DNA of 64,000 nt from Bauldia litoralis. Its GTDB lineage: Bacteria; Pseudomonadota; Alphaproteobacteria; Rhizobiales; Kaistiaceae. The notes under the pieces are model-generated. The model saw only the letters and a program-made list of their open reading frames with translations, made no database searches and was not told the origin of the DNA. The stretch is taken from assembly GCF_900104485.1 (NCBI RefSeq), contig NZ_FMXQ01000004.1, forward strand, positions 248,001-312,000, given 5' to 3'. Below, in pieces: positions 26,341-36,157 of the stretch (the stretch's first letter is position 1; the number at the start of each line of letters is the position of its first letter). Position numbers and translations under genes: made by a program.

Positions 26341-27183
26341 GACGGCGACGCTTCGGCCGTGCCGGTCGAGCCGGATCGATGGTGGAATTGCGCACGGGAC
26401 GGGTGAGGCGGCGGGGAGAGACCGAGCCGGCGCTGAACGCTGCTTCGACCGATGCAGGGTCGGTGCCGACGCCCGAAAAAATCACGAACGCACGGCACCG
26501 CCAGACAATTACGGCCTAGGCGCAGGCCTCTCCCCTTAAGACCATGACCGGCCCGCTTGCTTCGCGGGCGGATGATCCGCCTGTGTCTGCCGCCTCCCAT
26601 GGCTGTCGATTATTTCGACTGAATCCGGCGGCCTGCCAACCATGCCCAATGACTTCGCTGGCAGTGGTCATATCTAAGCGTGAATCGATCGGACTTTTCA
26701 ACACTTTGAATCGCATTTCGCCGAATCGCCCGGGGAGTCGGGCGTTCGGCGGGCGCCCGTCGGCGGATTCCGCGCTGCACCCTGCGCGTAGCTGCGGGGT
26801 CATGATCGCCCCAGTGGCAATTCATAGGATGAAAGCGTATAGTTGGCGCTGGCGGTCACGGGCGGCGGACGGGGAGGCTATGCCCCTGTCTGGAAGAATC
26901 GCCAGGCCTTCGCCCAAACGCTGTTGCGCTGTTTCCGCGGTTTCGATAGTTTACTAATAGTATGTGCAATTGTATTGACGGGTGGCCTCAAGCCAGTCTT
27001 TGCAACGCCAGAGGAGGATTGCGAGGCGGCAGGCGCGACCGATGAAGCGTCGCAAGTAGCTGCCCGACAAGGGGTTTGCCAGCGTCACCGACCGCGGGAG
27101 CGGAGGAAGCGCCGGCAATCGGGGCGTGCCTGCAGGGGCACGCTCGCCAACCAGAACGAAACGTCAATCGGGAGGAAACATCG
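26341..27183. other. 843-bp intergenic region before the ABC importer
   Basis: No convincing gene is seen on either strand. The right two-thirds is less GC-rich than its surroundings. Dyads present include GCCCGC-N7-GCGGGC (26551-26569) overlapping GCGGAT-G-ATCCGC (26568-26580, reminiscent of the REP hairpin at 17254), TACTA-A-TAGTA (26952-26962), and a 7-bp repeat near 27124. An AT-rich patch around 26948-26975 is the likeliest promoter area for the ABC operon, leaving a leader of about 200 nt. Confidence 0.5.
27124..27143. promoter_or_regulatory. Inverted repeat in the ABC importer leader
   Basis: GCGTGCC-TGCAGG-GGCACGC has perfect 7-bp arms, 41 bp before the substrate-binding protein ATG. 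It could be an operator or an mRNA hairpin; there is no T-run. No matching regulator gene is next to it. Confidence 0.3.
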
Positions 27184-28140
27184 ATGAAGCGTATGATGAT
27201 TACGGGCCTCGCGGCCGCGTTGACGCTGGCAGCGTCCACCGCCGCGTTCGCCCAGGACAAGAAGACCATTGCCTTCGTCGTCAATGGTCCGTCGGACTTC
27301 TGGAAGATCATGGAAGCGGCCGTCGCCAGGGCCCAGACGGAACTGCCGGACTTCGACCTGCAGTTCCGGTATCCGGAGCGCGCCGACGCGGCCGTCCAGC
27401 GCCGCATGATGGACGATCTCGTCGCCGCCGGCATTGACGCGATCGCCGTCTCGGTGGTCGATCCGCCGACCTCGACCGACGCGATCAACACCGTCGCCGC
27501 CGAGATCCCCTTCTTCACCTTCGATTCGGACGCGACCCAGTCCGACCGCATCGCCTATATCGGCTCGTCGAATACCCAGCTCGGCAAGATGGCTGGTGAA
27601 CTGATGAAGACGGCGATGGAAGGCAAGGACGGCAAGTGCATGGGCTTCGTCGGCCTGCCCGGCGCCGACAACGCCAAGGAGCGCATCAATGGCTACAACG
27701 AGGCCGTCGCCGGTACGGGGCTCGAACTGATCGACGTCCGCGGCGACGACATCGACCAGACCCGCGCCCGCGCCAATGTCGACGATGTGCTCGTCGCCAA
27801 CCCCGAGGTCAACTGCATGGTCGGCTTCTACTCGTACAACCCGCCGCGGATGTACGAGGCGCTGCGTGACGCCGGCAAGCTCGGCGAAGTCACGGTCGTC
27901 GCCTTTGACGAGGACCCGATCACGCTCGGTGCCGTTGCCGAAGGCTCCTTCGCCGGCACGGTCGTGCAGCAGCCCTACGAATGGGGCTACCAGGGCGCCC
28001 ACCTGATCGCCGACTTCCTGAACGGCGACAAGTCGAAGATTCCGGCTGACGGGATCATGATCATCGAGGGCCTGACCCTGACCCAGGACAACGTCAAGCA
28101 GTTCGAGGAAGACTTCAAGAAGAAGCTTTCCGGCGGCTGA
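27184..28140 (+). CDS. Sugar ABC transporter periplasmic substrate-binding protein
   Basis: A 318-residue RbsB/periplasmic-binding-protein-type I receptor. The signal peptide ends AAFA-QD after about 23 residues. The mature domain begins KKTIAFVVNGPSDFWKIMEAA, followed by the family hinge strands (GIDAIAVSVVDP, PFFTFDSDA, VVAFDEDPITLGAV). ATG 27184 has a GGGAGGAAAC ribosome site. Followed by ATPase and permease genes, it is the receptor of a ribose/myo-inositol/galactofuranose-like (CUT2) importer. Given the cyclitol genes 20 kb away, inositol uptake is possible but unproven. Confidence 0.93.
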   Translation: MKRMMITGLAAALTLAASTAAFAQDKKTIAFVVNGPSDFWKIMEAAVARAQTELPDFDLQFRYPERADAAVQRRMMDDLVAAGIDAIAVSVVDPPTSTDAINTVAAEIPFFTFDSDATQSDRIAYIGSSNTQLGKMAGELMKTAMEGKDGKCMGFVGLPGADNAKERINGYNEAVAGTGLELIDVRGDDIDQTRARANVDDVLVANPEVNCMVGFYSYNPPRMYEALRDAGKLGEVTVVAFDEDPITLGAVAEGSFAGTVVQQPYEWGYQGAHLIADFLNGDKSKIPADGIMIIEGLTLTQDNVKQFEEDFKKKLSGG

Positions 28141-28218
28141 TACGGTCCCGATGCCCGCAGCCGGTCCGCCGGCTGCGGGCATTCATGCTATACCGGCCTC
28201 CGTGAGACTCCTGGTGCA

Positions 28219-29781
28219 ATGACCACGTCCGCAACTGCCGCCGTCGAGGCCTCGGCTCCGGCCGAGCCGTTCCTCGACCTGTCGGGGCTGCGCAAGACCT
28301 ATCCCGGCGTCGTCGCGCTGGCCGATTTCGGCATGACGGTCAGGCCCGGCGAGGTCATCGGCCTGGTCGGGGAAAACGGCGCCGGCAAGTCGACCCTGAT
28401 GAAGATTCTCGGCGGGGTGATCGAACCGGACCAGGGCTCCATTGTCATCGACGGGGAGGCGCATCCGTCGCTCACGGTCGCCCAGTCGATGGCCGCCGGC
28501 ATCGCCTTCGTCCACCAGGAACTCAACCTGTTCGACAATCTCAGCGTCGCGGCCAACGTCTATATCGGCCGCGAGCCAAGGAAATACGGCTTTCTGCAGC
28601 TGGTCGACAACGACCGGCTCGAAAAGTTGGTCCAGCCGCTGCTCGACCAGCTCGGCGCGACCTTCTCGCCGGCGACGCCGGTATCGCGCCTGTCGCTCGC
28701 CGAACAGCAGATCGTCGAGATCGCCAAGGCGCTGAGCCTCGACTCGCGCCTTGTCATCCTCGACGAGCCGACCTCGAGCCTGCCGATCGCCGAGACCGAA
28801 AAGCTGCTCGACGTCATCGCCGGCCTCAAGGCGCACGACATCTCCGTCATCTTCATCTCGCACCGGCTGCATGAGGTGGTCCAGGCGTCGGATCGCGTGC
28901 TGGTGCTGCGCGACGGCAACCTGGTCGGCGAGCTCGGGGACGACGATATCAATCATGACGCGATGGTCCGGCTGATGGTCGGGCGCGATCTCAAGGTCGA
29001 TTACGTCCCGCCGGCCAGGACCAGCGGGGAGGTGGTGCTGTCGATCAAGGCGGTGCGGACCTCGACCTATCCGAACCGCGAGATCAGCCTCGACCTGCGG
29101 GCCGGCGAGATCCTCGGGCTGGCCGGGCTTGTCGGCGCCGGCCGCACGGAACTCGCCCGCGTGCTCTTCGGCATCGATCGCCCGGCCGGGGGACGCCTCG
29201 AACTCAACGGCGAGGAGGCGCATTTCGCCACCGCCTCCGACGCGGTCGCCGCCGGGGTCTTCCTGGTGCCGGAGGACCGCAAGGGCGCCGGCCTGCTGCT
29301 CGACTTCGCCATCGCACAGAACATTTCACTGCCGAACCTATCCGCCTATGCGCGCCGGCGATGGGTGTCGCGGGAGGCCGAGATCGCCCAGGCCGAGCGC
29401 AGCCGCACGCATCTCGACATCCGCGCGCCCGACGTCAGGCAGCGCACTTCAGCGCTATCCGGCGGCAACCAGCAGAAGGTGGTGCTGGCCAAGTGGCTGG
29501 CCATGGAGCCGAAGGCCATCATTCTCGACGAGCCGACCCGCGGCATCGACATCGGCGCCAAGTCCGAGATCTACCGCCTGATGCGAGGACTGGCGGATTC
29601 CGGCGTCGCGGTGCTGATGATCTCGTCGGACATGGAAGAGGTGATCGGCGTCTCCGACCGCGTCGCGGTCATGCACGAGGGGCACATCCAGGGCACGCTG
29701 GATCGCGACCAGTGCAGCGAAGAGAACATACTGCAACTGGCTGTCGGCCGGTCGATCCAGGAACGGGGCAGGGGATGCTGA
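28219..29781 (+). CDS. Sugar ABC transporter ATP-binding protein (double cassette, CUT2 type)
   Basis: A 520-residue duplicated ATPase. Cassette 1 has Walker A GENGAGKST (51-59), a signature LSLAEQQIVEIAK and Walker B LVILDEPTSSL. Cassette 2 has the degenerate Walker A GLVGAGRTEL, typical of CUT2 ATPases, signature LSGGNQQKVVLAKWL and ILDEPTRGIDIGAK. It energises sugar import with its permease neighbour. The stop overlaps the permease start by 7 nt. No clear ribosome site precedes the ATG at 28219; the 78-nt gap from the receptor gene contains a GC-rich repeat (GCCCGCAGCCGG.../...CCGGCTGCGGGC) that may act as an intercistronic hairpin. Confidence 0.93.
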   Translation: MTTSATAAVEASAPAEPFLDLSGLRKTYPGVVALADFGMTVRPGEVIGLVGENGAGKSTLMKILGGVIEPDQGSIVIDGEAHPSLTVAQSMAAGIAFVHQELNLFDNLSVAANVYIGREPRKYGFLQLVDNDRLEKLVQPLLDQLGATFSPATPVSRLSLAEQQIVEIAKALSLDSRLVILDEPTSSLPIAETEKLLDVIAGLKAHDISVIFISHRLHEVVQASDRVLVLRDGNLVGELGDDDINHDAMVRLMVGRDLKVDYVPPARTSGEVVLSIKAVRTSTYPNREISLDLRAGEILGLAGLVGAGRTELARVLFGIDRPAGGRLELNGEEAHFATASDAVAAGVFLVPEDRKGAGLLLDFAIAQNISLPNLSAYARRRWVSREAEIAQAERSRTHLDIRAPDVRQRTSALSGGNQQKVVLAKWLAMEPKAIILDEPTRGIDIGAKSEIYRLMRGLADSGVAVLMISSDMEEVIGVSDRVAVMHEGHIQGTLDRDQCSEENILQLAVGRSIQERGRGC

Positions 29782-30815
29782 AGAAAGACCTTGGGCTGCT
29801 GACACTGATCATCGTCGTGGGGGCGGTGGTCGCGATCATCAATCCGCGGTTCCTCTCGCCGATCAATATCGCCAACACCGCCAACCTGGTCGGCCTGTTC
29901 GGCATATTCGCCATCGGCCAGGGCTTCGTGATCATTACCGGGGGCATCGACCTTTCGGTCGGGTCGATCATCGCGCTGCTGGGCGTCGTGTTTGTCGACC
30001 TGATCGCCAACCATGGCGTGCCCTGGCCATTCGCGGTGCTGGTCGTCCTGGCGCTCGGCATGGTGATGGGAACGGTGCATGGACTGCTGATCACCAAGCT
30101 GAAGCTTCAGCCGTTCGTCGTCACCTTGTGCGGCCTTCTGATCTATCGCGGCATCGCGCGCTTCTACACGAAGGATGCGACCGCAGGCTTTCCATTCGGC
30201 GTGAGCTTTCCCGACCTTGAATGGATCACCACTGGGCGCACCGACATTGTCGCGGTTCTGACCGGTGACACGATGCACTCCATTCCCATCCCGCACGCGT
30301 TCTTCATCATGCTGGTGATCGCGGTGATCATGTGGATCGTGCTGCACCGCTCCGTCTTCGGCCGATATCTCTACGCAGTCGGCAAGAACGAGGAGGCGGC
30401 GCGCTACTCGGGCATCCGCACGTCGCGCGTGATAGTGGCAGCGTACGTGATTTCCGCGACGCTGGCGGCGCTCTCGGCGGTGTTCTTCGCCATGTATACC
30501 CGCTCGATCCTGCCTTCGGGCCACGGCAATTTCTACGAGCTCTACGCCATCGCCGCGGCGGTGCTCGGCGGCTTCTCGCTGCGCGGCGGCGAGGGCTCGA
30601 TCGTCGGCGTCGTCCTCGGCGCCATCCTGCTCCAGGTCCTGCAGAACCTCGTCAACCTGCTCGGCATTCCCTCGTCGCTGAACTTCGCGGTGATGGGCTC
30701 GGTGATCCTGATCGGCGTCATCGCCGACCAGCAGTTCCTCCTCTACCGGGAGCGCAACGCCAGGAAGCGCGGCCGGCAACGCGCCGCCGGGCCGGCCGCC
30801 GCGGCGGCCGAATAG
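29775..30815 (+). CDS. Sugar ABC transporter permease (CUT2/RbsC type)
   Basis: A 346-residue inner-membrane permease with about 8-10 hydrophobic helices. It shows the family motif GGIDLSVGSIIAL and the C-terminal GGxSLRGGEGSIVG-like segment (AVLGGFSLRGGEGSIVGVV). It starts within the ATPase gene (7-nt overlap), preceded by a GGGGCAGGGG ribosome site. The last codons lie in an 18-bp perfect GC palindrome (30792-30809). A segment with relaxed codon use (about 30160-30290) encodes the large periplasmic loop. Confidence 0.93.
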   Translation: MLKKDLGLLTLIIVVGAVVAIINPRFLSPINIANTANLVGLFGIFAIGQGFVIITGGIDLSVGSIIALLGVVFVDLIANHGVPWPFAVLVVLALGMVMGTVHGLLITKLKLQPFVVTLCGLLIYRGIARFYTKDATAGFPFGVSFPDLEWITTGRTDIVAVLTGDTMHSIPIPHAFFIMLVIAVIMWIVLHRSVFGRYLYAVGKNEEAARYSGIRTSRVIVAAYVISATLAALSAVFFAMYTRSILPSGHGNFYELYAIAAAVLGGFSLRGGEGSIVGVVLGAILLQVLQNLVNLLGIPSSLNFAVMGSVILIGVIADQQFLLYRERNARKRGRQRAAGPAAAAAE

Positions 30816-30848
30816 CAGGGCATCGCCGGACGCGCCAATCGCCCGGCC

Positions 30849-31412
30849 TCAGGGATTGCCGCAGGCGCAGCCCACCGGAATGTCGTGGGTCGTGTTGGGG
30901 TTGACGAAGGGCACGGTCCGCGTCGCAGTGGCCCTGTCGCGACACACCTGCGGGGGCACGCAACCGGGGATGCCGTTGCAGACCGGGTTGCCCGTCGCCG
31001 GATCCTCCACATCGGGGCGCGTCCAATGGGCCGGGACGCCGCCCAGCCATCGCACCGTGATGGTATAGGTGCCGATCTTGACCGGGGCGGCCGGACTGGC
31101 CGGATCGGGCGCCAGGTTGACGGTGGTCGAGCCGGGAACGGCGATCGTGCCGGCCGCGTTCGACAGCTCCGTCTTGATCGTCACCCGGCCCGGAATCGAC
31201 GCCTGCAGGCCGTCGCAGTCGTTGGTGACCCGGATGGTGCCGGTGATAGTGTAGTTGACCGCAGCCGGGGGCGGTGGTGGAGCGGGCGGTGCCGGGGGCG
31301 CCGGTGCCGGGCCGGGAGCCCGATGCTGGCCGCCGGCATTCATCGCCATCCGGATCGCGATCAACGCAGCGGCGAGAGCCACCAACGCAACGAGTAGAGC
31401 CAATGTCGCCAT
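30849..31412 (-). CDS. Membrane-anchored protein with proline-rich linker, unknown function
   Basis: A 187-residue protein that I do not recognise. An N-terminal hydrophobic helix (MATLALLVALVALAAALIAI) is followed by a Pro/Ala linker (about residues 33-50) and a beta-rich domain with six cysteines, most of them in a C-terminal cluster (CNGIPGCVPPQVC and GCACGNP) likely to form disulfides outside the cytoplasm. A strong AGGAGGAG ribosome site precedes the ATG. It is convergent with the ABC permease and 135 bp downstream of the RND permease stop. Confidence 0.75.
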   Translation of the reverse strand: MATLALLVALVALAAALIAIRMAMNAGGQHRAPGPAPAPPAPPAPPPPPAAVNYTITGTIRVTNDCDGLQASIPGRVTIKTELSNAAGTIAVPGSTTVNLAPDPASPAAPVKIGTYTITVRWLGGVPAHWTRPDVEDPATGNPVCNGIPGCVPPQVCRDRATATRTVPFVNPNTTHDIPVGCACGNP

Positions 31413-31547
31413 GGTCTCCTCCTCTTGCCTTGCGCGGCAATACTACCCGATTTCAGCCGGGCAGGGAACTTGGCCGGGCATGCAGGGCGCGGCGCGCGCA
31501 CCGCGACCGCCGGCGTCAGCCCGCCATTCGCGAGCGGTCGGCGCCGG

Positions 31548-34500
31548 TCAGGCGGGGTGATCGGGGCCGCGGATATGGGCCGGCGAAACGCCCCCGCCCG
31601 GCGTCGTCGCCGATTTCTTGCGGTGGAAGATGCGGTCGTAGAGACGCCTGATCTTGGCAAGGAAGGACAGCGCCGCAGGCGTCACCACCAGTGTCAGGAT
31701 GGTGGCGAAGCCGAGGCCGAAGACGATGGCGGTCGACAGCCCGACCCACCACTGCGCCGACGGCGCGCCCTGGGTGACCTCGCGGTTGACGAAGTCGAGG
31801 TTGACGGCGAAGGCGATCGGCAACACGCCAAGAATGGCGGTGACGGCGGTCAGCATCACCGGCCGGGCACGTTCGCGCGCCGTCCGCATGATCGCCTCCT
31901 CGGTCGGCACGCCTTCCCGTCGCAGCCGGTCATAGGTATCGATCAGCACGATGTTGTTGTTGGTGACGACGCCGGCCAGCGCGATGATGCCGATGCCGGT
32001 CATGACGATGCCGAAGGGCTGGCCCATCACCAGCAGGCCGATGATGACGCCGATCGTCGACATGATGATCGCCGACAGGATGAGGAAGACGCTCGACAGC
32101 TTGTTGAACTGCGCCAGCAGCACGACGAAGATCAGGAAGATGGCGACTCCGAAGGCGTTGCCGAGGAACTCCTGGGCGGCCTGGCTTTCCTCGTCCTCGC
32201 CCGCCAGCTTCCAGGTGACGAGACCCTCGAAATCGGTCTCGTCCAGCATTTCCTTGACCTGCTGCTGGACGGCCGAGGACTGCACGCCCTCGGCGACGTT
32301 GGCGGTCACCGTCACGATCCGCTTGCCATCGATGCGGTTGATGACGCCGACCTGGCGGGAGGGCGTGCGCACGACGAAATTGCTGATCGGCACGGAACCG
32401 GCCGGCGTCTCGATATAGAGGTCGTCGATCTGGTTCAGCGTCCGGCGGTCTTCCGGCACCCGGACGATGATGTCGACCGGATCCTCGCTGCTCGCCGGGC
32501 GATAGTCGGTCACCGTCAGGCCGTTGGTGACCAGGCGGACGATCGAGCCGACCGAGGCGACGCTGACGCCGTAGCGGGCGGCCTCGGCCTTGTCGACCTC
32601 GAGCTGCCAGTCGATTCCGGGCAGTGGCAGGCCGTCGTCGAGATCGCGGATTTCCGGATATTTGGCGAGTTCGCCGGCAACGCGGCGGGCGGCCTCGTTC
32701 AGCGCGTCGGGATAGACGCTCGACAACTGGACCTGGACCGCCTTGCCGGTCGGCGGACCGGCCGGCGGCGTCGTCACCTCGACCCGGATGCCGGGGATAT
32801 CGGCGGTGCGCTGGCGCGCCTCCTCCATGATCTCGGCCGCCGGGCGGCGCTCCTGCCAGTCGACAAACTCGAACTGGATGGTGCCGATAACGTCCTCGGT
32901 GACGTTCTCGTCGCCCTGCTGGCCGCTGCCAACCCGGGCATAAATCGTCGTCAGGCCGTCCAGGTCGAGAATGCGCGCCTCGACCTGGCGAACCAGGCGG
33001 TTCTTCTCCGCCAGCGAGGTGTTGCCGCGGGCATGGACCAGCACCTGGCCGGTATCGGGCTCGACCGTCGGGAAGAACTCGACGCCGGAGCCATACTTGC
33101 CATAGGCCATGATGACGCCGACCAGCATCGCCACCGCCAGGATCAGCGTCAGCCCCGGATGGCGGACCGCGATTCGAACCGTTTTGAGATAGGGGCCCTC
33201 GCGGCGCGCCTTTTCCTCATGCAGCGGTTGCGGCTTGCCGATCAGCGCGCCGAGCGTTGGCGTGAAGATCAGCGCCGCGACCAGCGACGCGCTCAGCGTC
33301 GCGATCAGCGTCAGCGGCATGTAGCCCATGAACTGGCCGACGATGCCGGGCCAGAAGAGCAGGGGAGAGAAGGCCGCGATGCGGGTCAGCGTCGCCGCGA
33401 CCACCGGGCCGGTCATCCGGCTGGCGGCGAAGGCGTAGGCCTCGCGCGGCCGCATGCCTTCGCTCATTCGCCGCTCGGCGAATTCGGAGACGATGATCGA
33501 GTCGTCGACCAGCATGCCGACCGCGAGGATCAGGCTGAACAGTACGACGATATTCATCGTCAGCCCGGCCATGTAGAGGCCGAGAACGCCGACGAGGAAG
33601 GAGAAGGGCACCGCGATGCCGATCATGATCGAGGCGCGGCCGCCGAGCGAGAAGAGGATGATGACCGCGACCAGGATGACCGCCGTCAGCACCGCATTCT
33701 GCAGGTCGGCCAGCATCTGGCGAATGAATTTCGACTTGTCCTGGAGGAAGCGGACCTCGAGCGACTCCGGCCAGTTTTTCTTGAGGGGCTCAATGGCGGT
33801 ACGGACGGCGTCGACGGTCTCGATCAGGTTGGCGCCGGAGCGCTTGGCGACCGAGATGACGACGGCCGGCTGTCCGTCGACACGGGTGATCGAGGTCGGG
33901 TCCTTGAAGGTCGGCAGCACCGTGGCGACATCGCCGAGCGTCACCGTCGCCGCTGTCGAGGCGGCGACCGGGATGTTGAGCACGTCGTCGGGCGTCTCGA
34001 TCAGGGCAGGGACCTTGACCGCGAAGCGGCCCTCGGGCCCTTCGAGCGCGCCGGCGGCAACCAGGCTGTTGCTGCGGGCCACGGCGATCGCGAAGTCCTC
34101 GAGCGACACGCCATAGCTGTCGAGCAGCATCGGCTCGGCGATGATCTCGATCACCTCATCGCGCAGGCCGTTGATATCGGCAGACAGGACGCTGGGGATC
34201 AGCTCGATGGCGTCCTGCGCCTGGTGGGCGATCTGGTTCAGCGACCGTTCGGAGAGGTCGCCGGCCAGGCTGACGAGAACGACGGGCTGCTCGGAGAGAT
34301 TGACCTCCTGGACCCGCGGCTCGTCGGCGTCGGACGGCAGTTCGGCCTTGGCGTCATCGACCTTGGCGCGGATATCCTGCAGGGCGACGTCGGAATCGAA
34401 GCCGGCCTCGAATTCGAGCAGCACATAGCCGCCGCCCTCGAAGGCGGCTGCCTTCATTTCCTTGACGTTGGAGACCGTCTTGAGCTGCGATTCCAGCGGC

Positions 34501-34697
34501 CGCACGAGCAGGCGCTCGGAATCCTCGGGCGAGATGCCCGCCTGGGAGAGCTGGACATAGATGATCGGGATCGTGACGTCCGGCTCGGCTTCCTTCGGAA
34601 TGCTCACATAGGCGCTGGCGCCCGCCAGCAGCAGGAAGAGCAGGATGGCAATCGTCAGACGCGCGTGGTCGATCGCGTATTCGACGATCGCTCTCAT
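31548..34697 (-). CDS. RND efflux transporter permease (second system)
   Basis: A 1049-residue RND pump, distinct from the one at 23161. It has TM1 after YAIDHARLTIAILLFLLLAG, the TM4 acid pair GMLVDDSIIVSEFAERR, a large periplasmic loop after TM7, and TM10 GVVTNNNIVLIDTYDRLR, where the second repeat carries NNN instead of SKN. The ATG overlaps the adaptor stop by 4 nt, so the pair forms one operon (adaptor first). The subfamily resembles less-studied HAE pumps of proteobacteria; substrate unknown. Confidence 0.94.
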   Translation of the reverse strand: MRAIVEYAIDHARLTIAILLFLLLAGASAYVSIPKEAEPDVTIPIIYVQLSQAGISPEDSERLLVRPLESQLKTVSNVKEMKAAAFEGGGYVLLEFEAGFDSDVALQDIRAKVDDAKAELPSDADEPRVQEVNLSEQPVVLVSLAGDLSERSLNQIAHQAQDAIELIPSVLSADINGLRDEVIEIIAEPMLLDSYGVSLEDFAIAVARSNSLVAAGALEGPEGRFAVKVPALIETPDDVLNIPVAASTAATVTLGDVATVLPTFKDPTSITRVDGQPAVVISVAKRSGANLIETVDAVRTAIEPLKKNWPESLEVRFLQDKSKFIRQMLADLQNAVLTAVILVAVIILFSLGGRASIMIGIAVPFSFLVGVLGLYMAGLTMNIVVLFSLILAVGMLVDDSIIVSEFAERRMSEGMRPREAYAFAASRMTGPVVAATLTRIAAFSPLLFWPGIVGQFMGYMPLTLIATLSASLVAALIFTPTLGALIGKPQPLHEEKARREGPYLKTVRIAVRHPGLTLILAVAMLVGVIMAYGKYGSGVEFFPTVEPDTGQVLVHARGNTSLAEKNRLVRQVEARILDLDGLTTIYARVGSGQQGDENVTEDVIGTIQFEFVDWQERRPAAEIMEEARQRTADIPGIRVEVTTPPAGPPTGKAVQVQLSSVYPDALNEAARRVAGELAKYPEIRDLDDGLPLPGIDWQLEVDKAEAARYGVSVASVGSIVRLVTNGLTVTDYRPASSEDPVDIIVRVPEDRRTLNQIDDLYIETPAGSVPISNFVVRTPSRQVGVINRIDGKRIVTVTANVAEGVQSSAVQQQVKEMLDETDFEGLVTWKLAGEDEESQAAQEFLGNAFGVAIFLIFVVLLAQFNKLSSVFLILSAIIMSTIGVIIGLLVMGQPFGIVMTGIGIIALAGVVTNNNIVLIDTYDRLRREGVPTEEAIMRTARERARPVMLTAVTAILGVLPIAFAVNLDFVNREVTQGAPSAQWWVGLSTAIVFGLGFATILTLVVTPAALSFLAKIRRLYDRIFHRKKSATTPGGGVSPAHIRGPDHPA

Positions 34698-35860
34698 GCC
34701 GGCGGCTCCACCTTGGCGACTTCGGAGACCGGTTCGACCAGGTCGCCGTCCTTCACGAAGTCCTGGCCGACGATGATGATCCGCGTCGGCTCGTCGATGC
34801 CGGCGACCCAGACCGAGTCGCGCCCGTCATCGACGATCGAGATCTGCTTGAACTGCACCCGGTCATTCTCGTCGGCGAGACGCACGCCAAGCAGCCCGTC
34901 GTCGGAAAAGACCAGCGCCGAGCGCGGGATCGACGTCGCGATCACCGGCTCGGTGGTCACCACCATCTCGCAGGTCACGCCATCGGGAATCAGCGCGCCG
35001 GGATTGGCCATGCGCGCCTCGACCGGATAGGTACGGGTCGCCTTGTCGGCGCTCAGCCCGACATAGCTGATCTCGCCATCGACCGTCTTGCCGTCGATGA
35101 AGCGCATCGTCGCGCTCTGCCCGAGATCTAGATAGCCGCGCTCGCGCTCGCTGACCGCGCCGACGGCCAGCATCGGGTCCGGGTCGATGATCTCGGCGAT
35201 AAGCGAGCCCGCCTCGACGGCCTGGCCGACCTGCACCGGAACGCTGTCGACGACGCCGCCGACCGGCGAGCGGACGATCGAGCGATCGGCGAGGGCATTG
35301 GCGGTGGCAAGCGTCGCTTCCGCCGAGGCGACGGCCGCTTCCAGCGCCGGAAGCTGGTTCTTCGGCGCGTTGCCCTTGTCGATCAGCGATTTGTTGGCGT
35401 CATACTCGGCCTGCCGCTGGAGCAGCAGCGCTTCCGCCTGCTTGACCGCCGCGACCCGGCCCTCGTCGGACAGTTTCGCGACGATTTCGTCGGCGCGCAC
35501 CTTGCTGCCACGCTCGACATTCAATTCGACGATGACGCCGGCGCCACGGGCGACCGCGACCGAGGCATTGTCCGCTTCGGTGGTGCAGGAGAGCACGATC
35601 TGCCGCTGGTGCGGTTCCGGCGTGGCGCTCCTGACGGAGACCCTCTGGACAAACACTTCCGCTTCGGCGACGGCGGCTTCGCCCGCGACCGGCGTCTCGC
35701 CGTCGAGGCTCGCCACCTGGGTGCCATCCGCCGCGACGGTATCACCGCCGTGAGCGACGTCCTCGTTGGCGGGCGAAAACACCCCGGAGGCGATCCACCC
35801 GGCGGCTGCCAGCAGGATCGCGACCGATATCACGCGGCTCGGCTTGAAAATCGATGCCAT
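34694..35860 (-). CDS. RND efflux periplasmic adaptor (second system)
   Basis: A 388-residue HlyD-type adaptor. It has an N-terminal helix (VISVAILLAAAGWIASGVF), an acidic/Gly-rich spacer (about residues 30-68), lipoyl half-motifs (GAGVIVELNVERGSKVRADE and RSPVGGVVDSVPVQVGQAVE) around an alpha-hairpin of about 60 residues, and a beta-barrel. It is the first gene of the operon with the RND permease. GGTGA precedes the ATG. Confidence 0.92.
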   Translation of the reverse strand: MASIFKPSRVISVAILLAAAGWIASGVFSPANEDVAHGGDTVAADGTQVASLDGETPVAGEAAVAEAEVFVQRVSVRSATPEPHQRQIVLSCTTEADNASVAVARGAGVIVELNVERGSKVRADEIVAKLSDEGRVAAVKQAEALLLQRQAEYDANKSLIDKGNAPKNQLPALEAAVASAEATLATANALADRSIVRSPVGGVVDSVPVQVGQAVEAGSLIAEIIDPDPMLAVGAVSERERGYLDLGQSATMRFIDGKTVDGEISYVGLSADKATRTYPVEARMANPGALIPDGVTCEMVVTTEPVIATSIPRSALVFSDDGLLGVRLADENDRVQFKQISIVDDGRDSVWVAGIDEPTRIIIVGQDFVKDGDLVEPVSEVAKVEPPA

Positions 35861-36157
35861 GAATTGTCACCAAAAACATGTGCGCGCGACGTCGCGCCGT
35901 TTGCGCCCCAGAATTTTAGTGCCCCGATATAGCTATTGTGCGACGCGAATTGAACGGACAACTGCAAATTAGTTGACCCTGTCATGTCAGGAGAGGTTGT
36001 CTGGGCCGCCAACAAGGCAAATAAAAGGATTCCAGTCGCTCCTTGTTGTCACGCGGGCACAGTCTCCTATGTCATAGTGGCGGTATATAGTGCGGTGCAG
36101 CGGAATTTCGCCGGTTTTCACGGCAAATCCGCCGCCACCGTCGGTCGGGGCCCGAAC
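35861..36157. promoter_or_regulatory. Divergent region between second RND operon and ECF sigma gene
   Basis: A 297-bp region, AT-richer than average. It contains CTATG-T-CATAG (36067-36077) and a TATATAG at about 36083. No copy of the GAAACC-N16-CGTA motif found before the fasciclin gene is seen here, so sigma-factor autoregulation through that exact motif is not supported. Confidence 0.3.

Noticed and set aside
26544-26957. 137-codon plus-strand frame in the gap before the ABC importer
   Set aside because: No ribosome site, no recognisable domain and codon bias unlike neighbouring genes.
30792-30809. 18-bp perfect GC palindrome at the end of the ABC permease gene, considered as a terminator
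   Set aside because: It lies within the coding sequence (Ala/Gly-rich C-terminus), lacks a T-run, and is explained by repeated GCC/GCG alanine codons.
31425-35030. 1201-codon open frame on the plus strand opposite the second RND pump
   Set aside because: Shadow of the RND permease and adaptor; composition is Asp/Arg/Gly-rich without domains, and the minus-strand genes are unambiguous.
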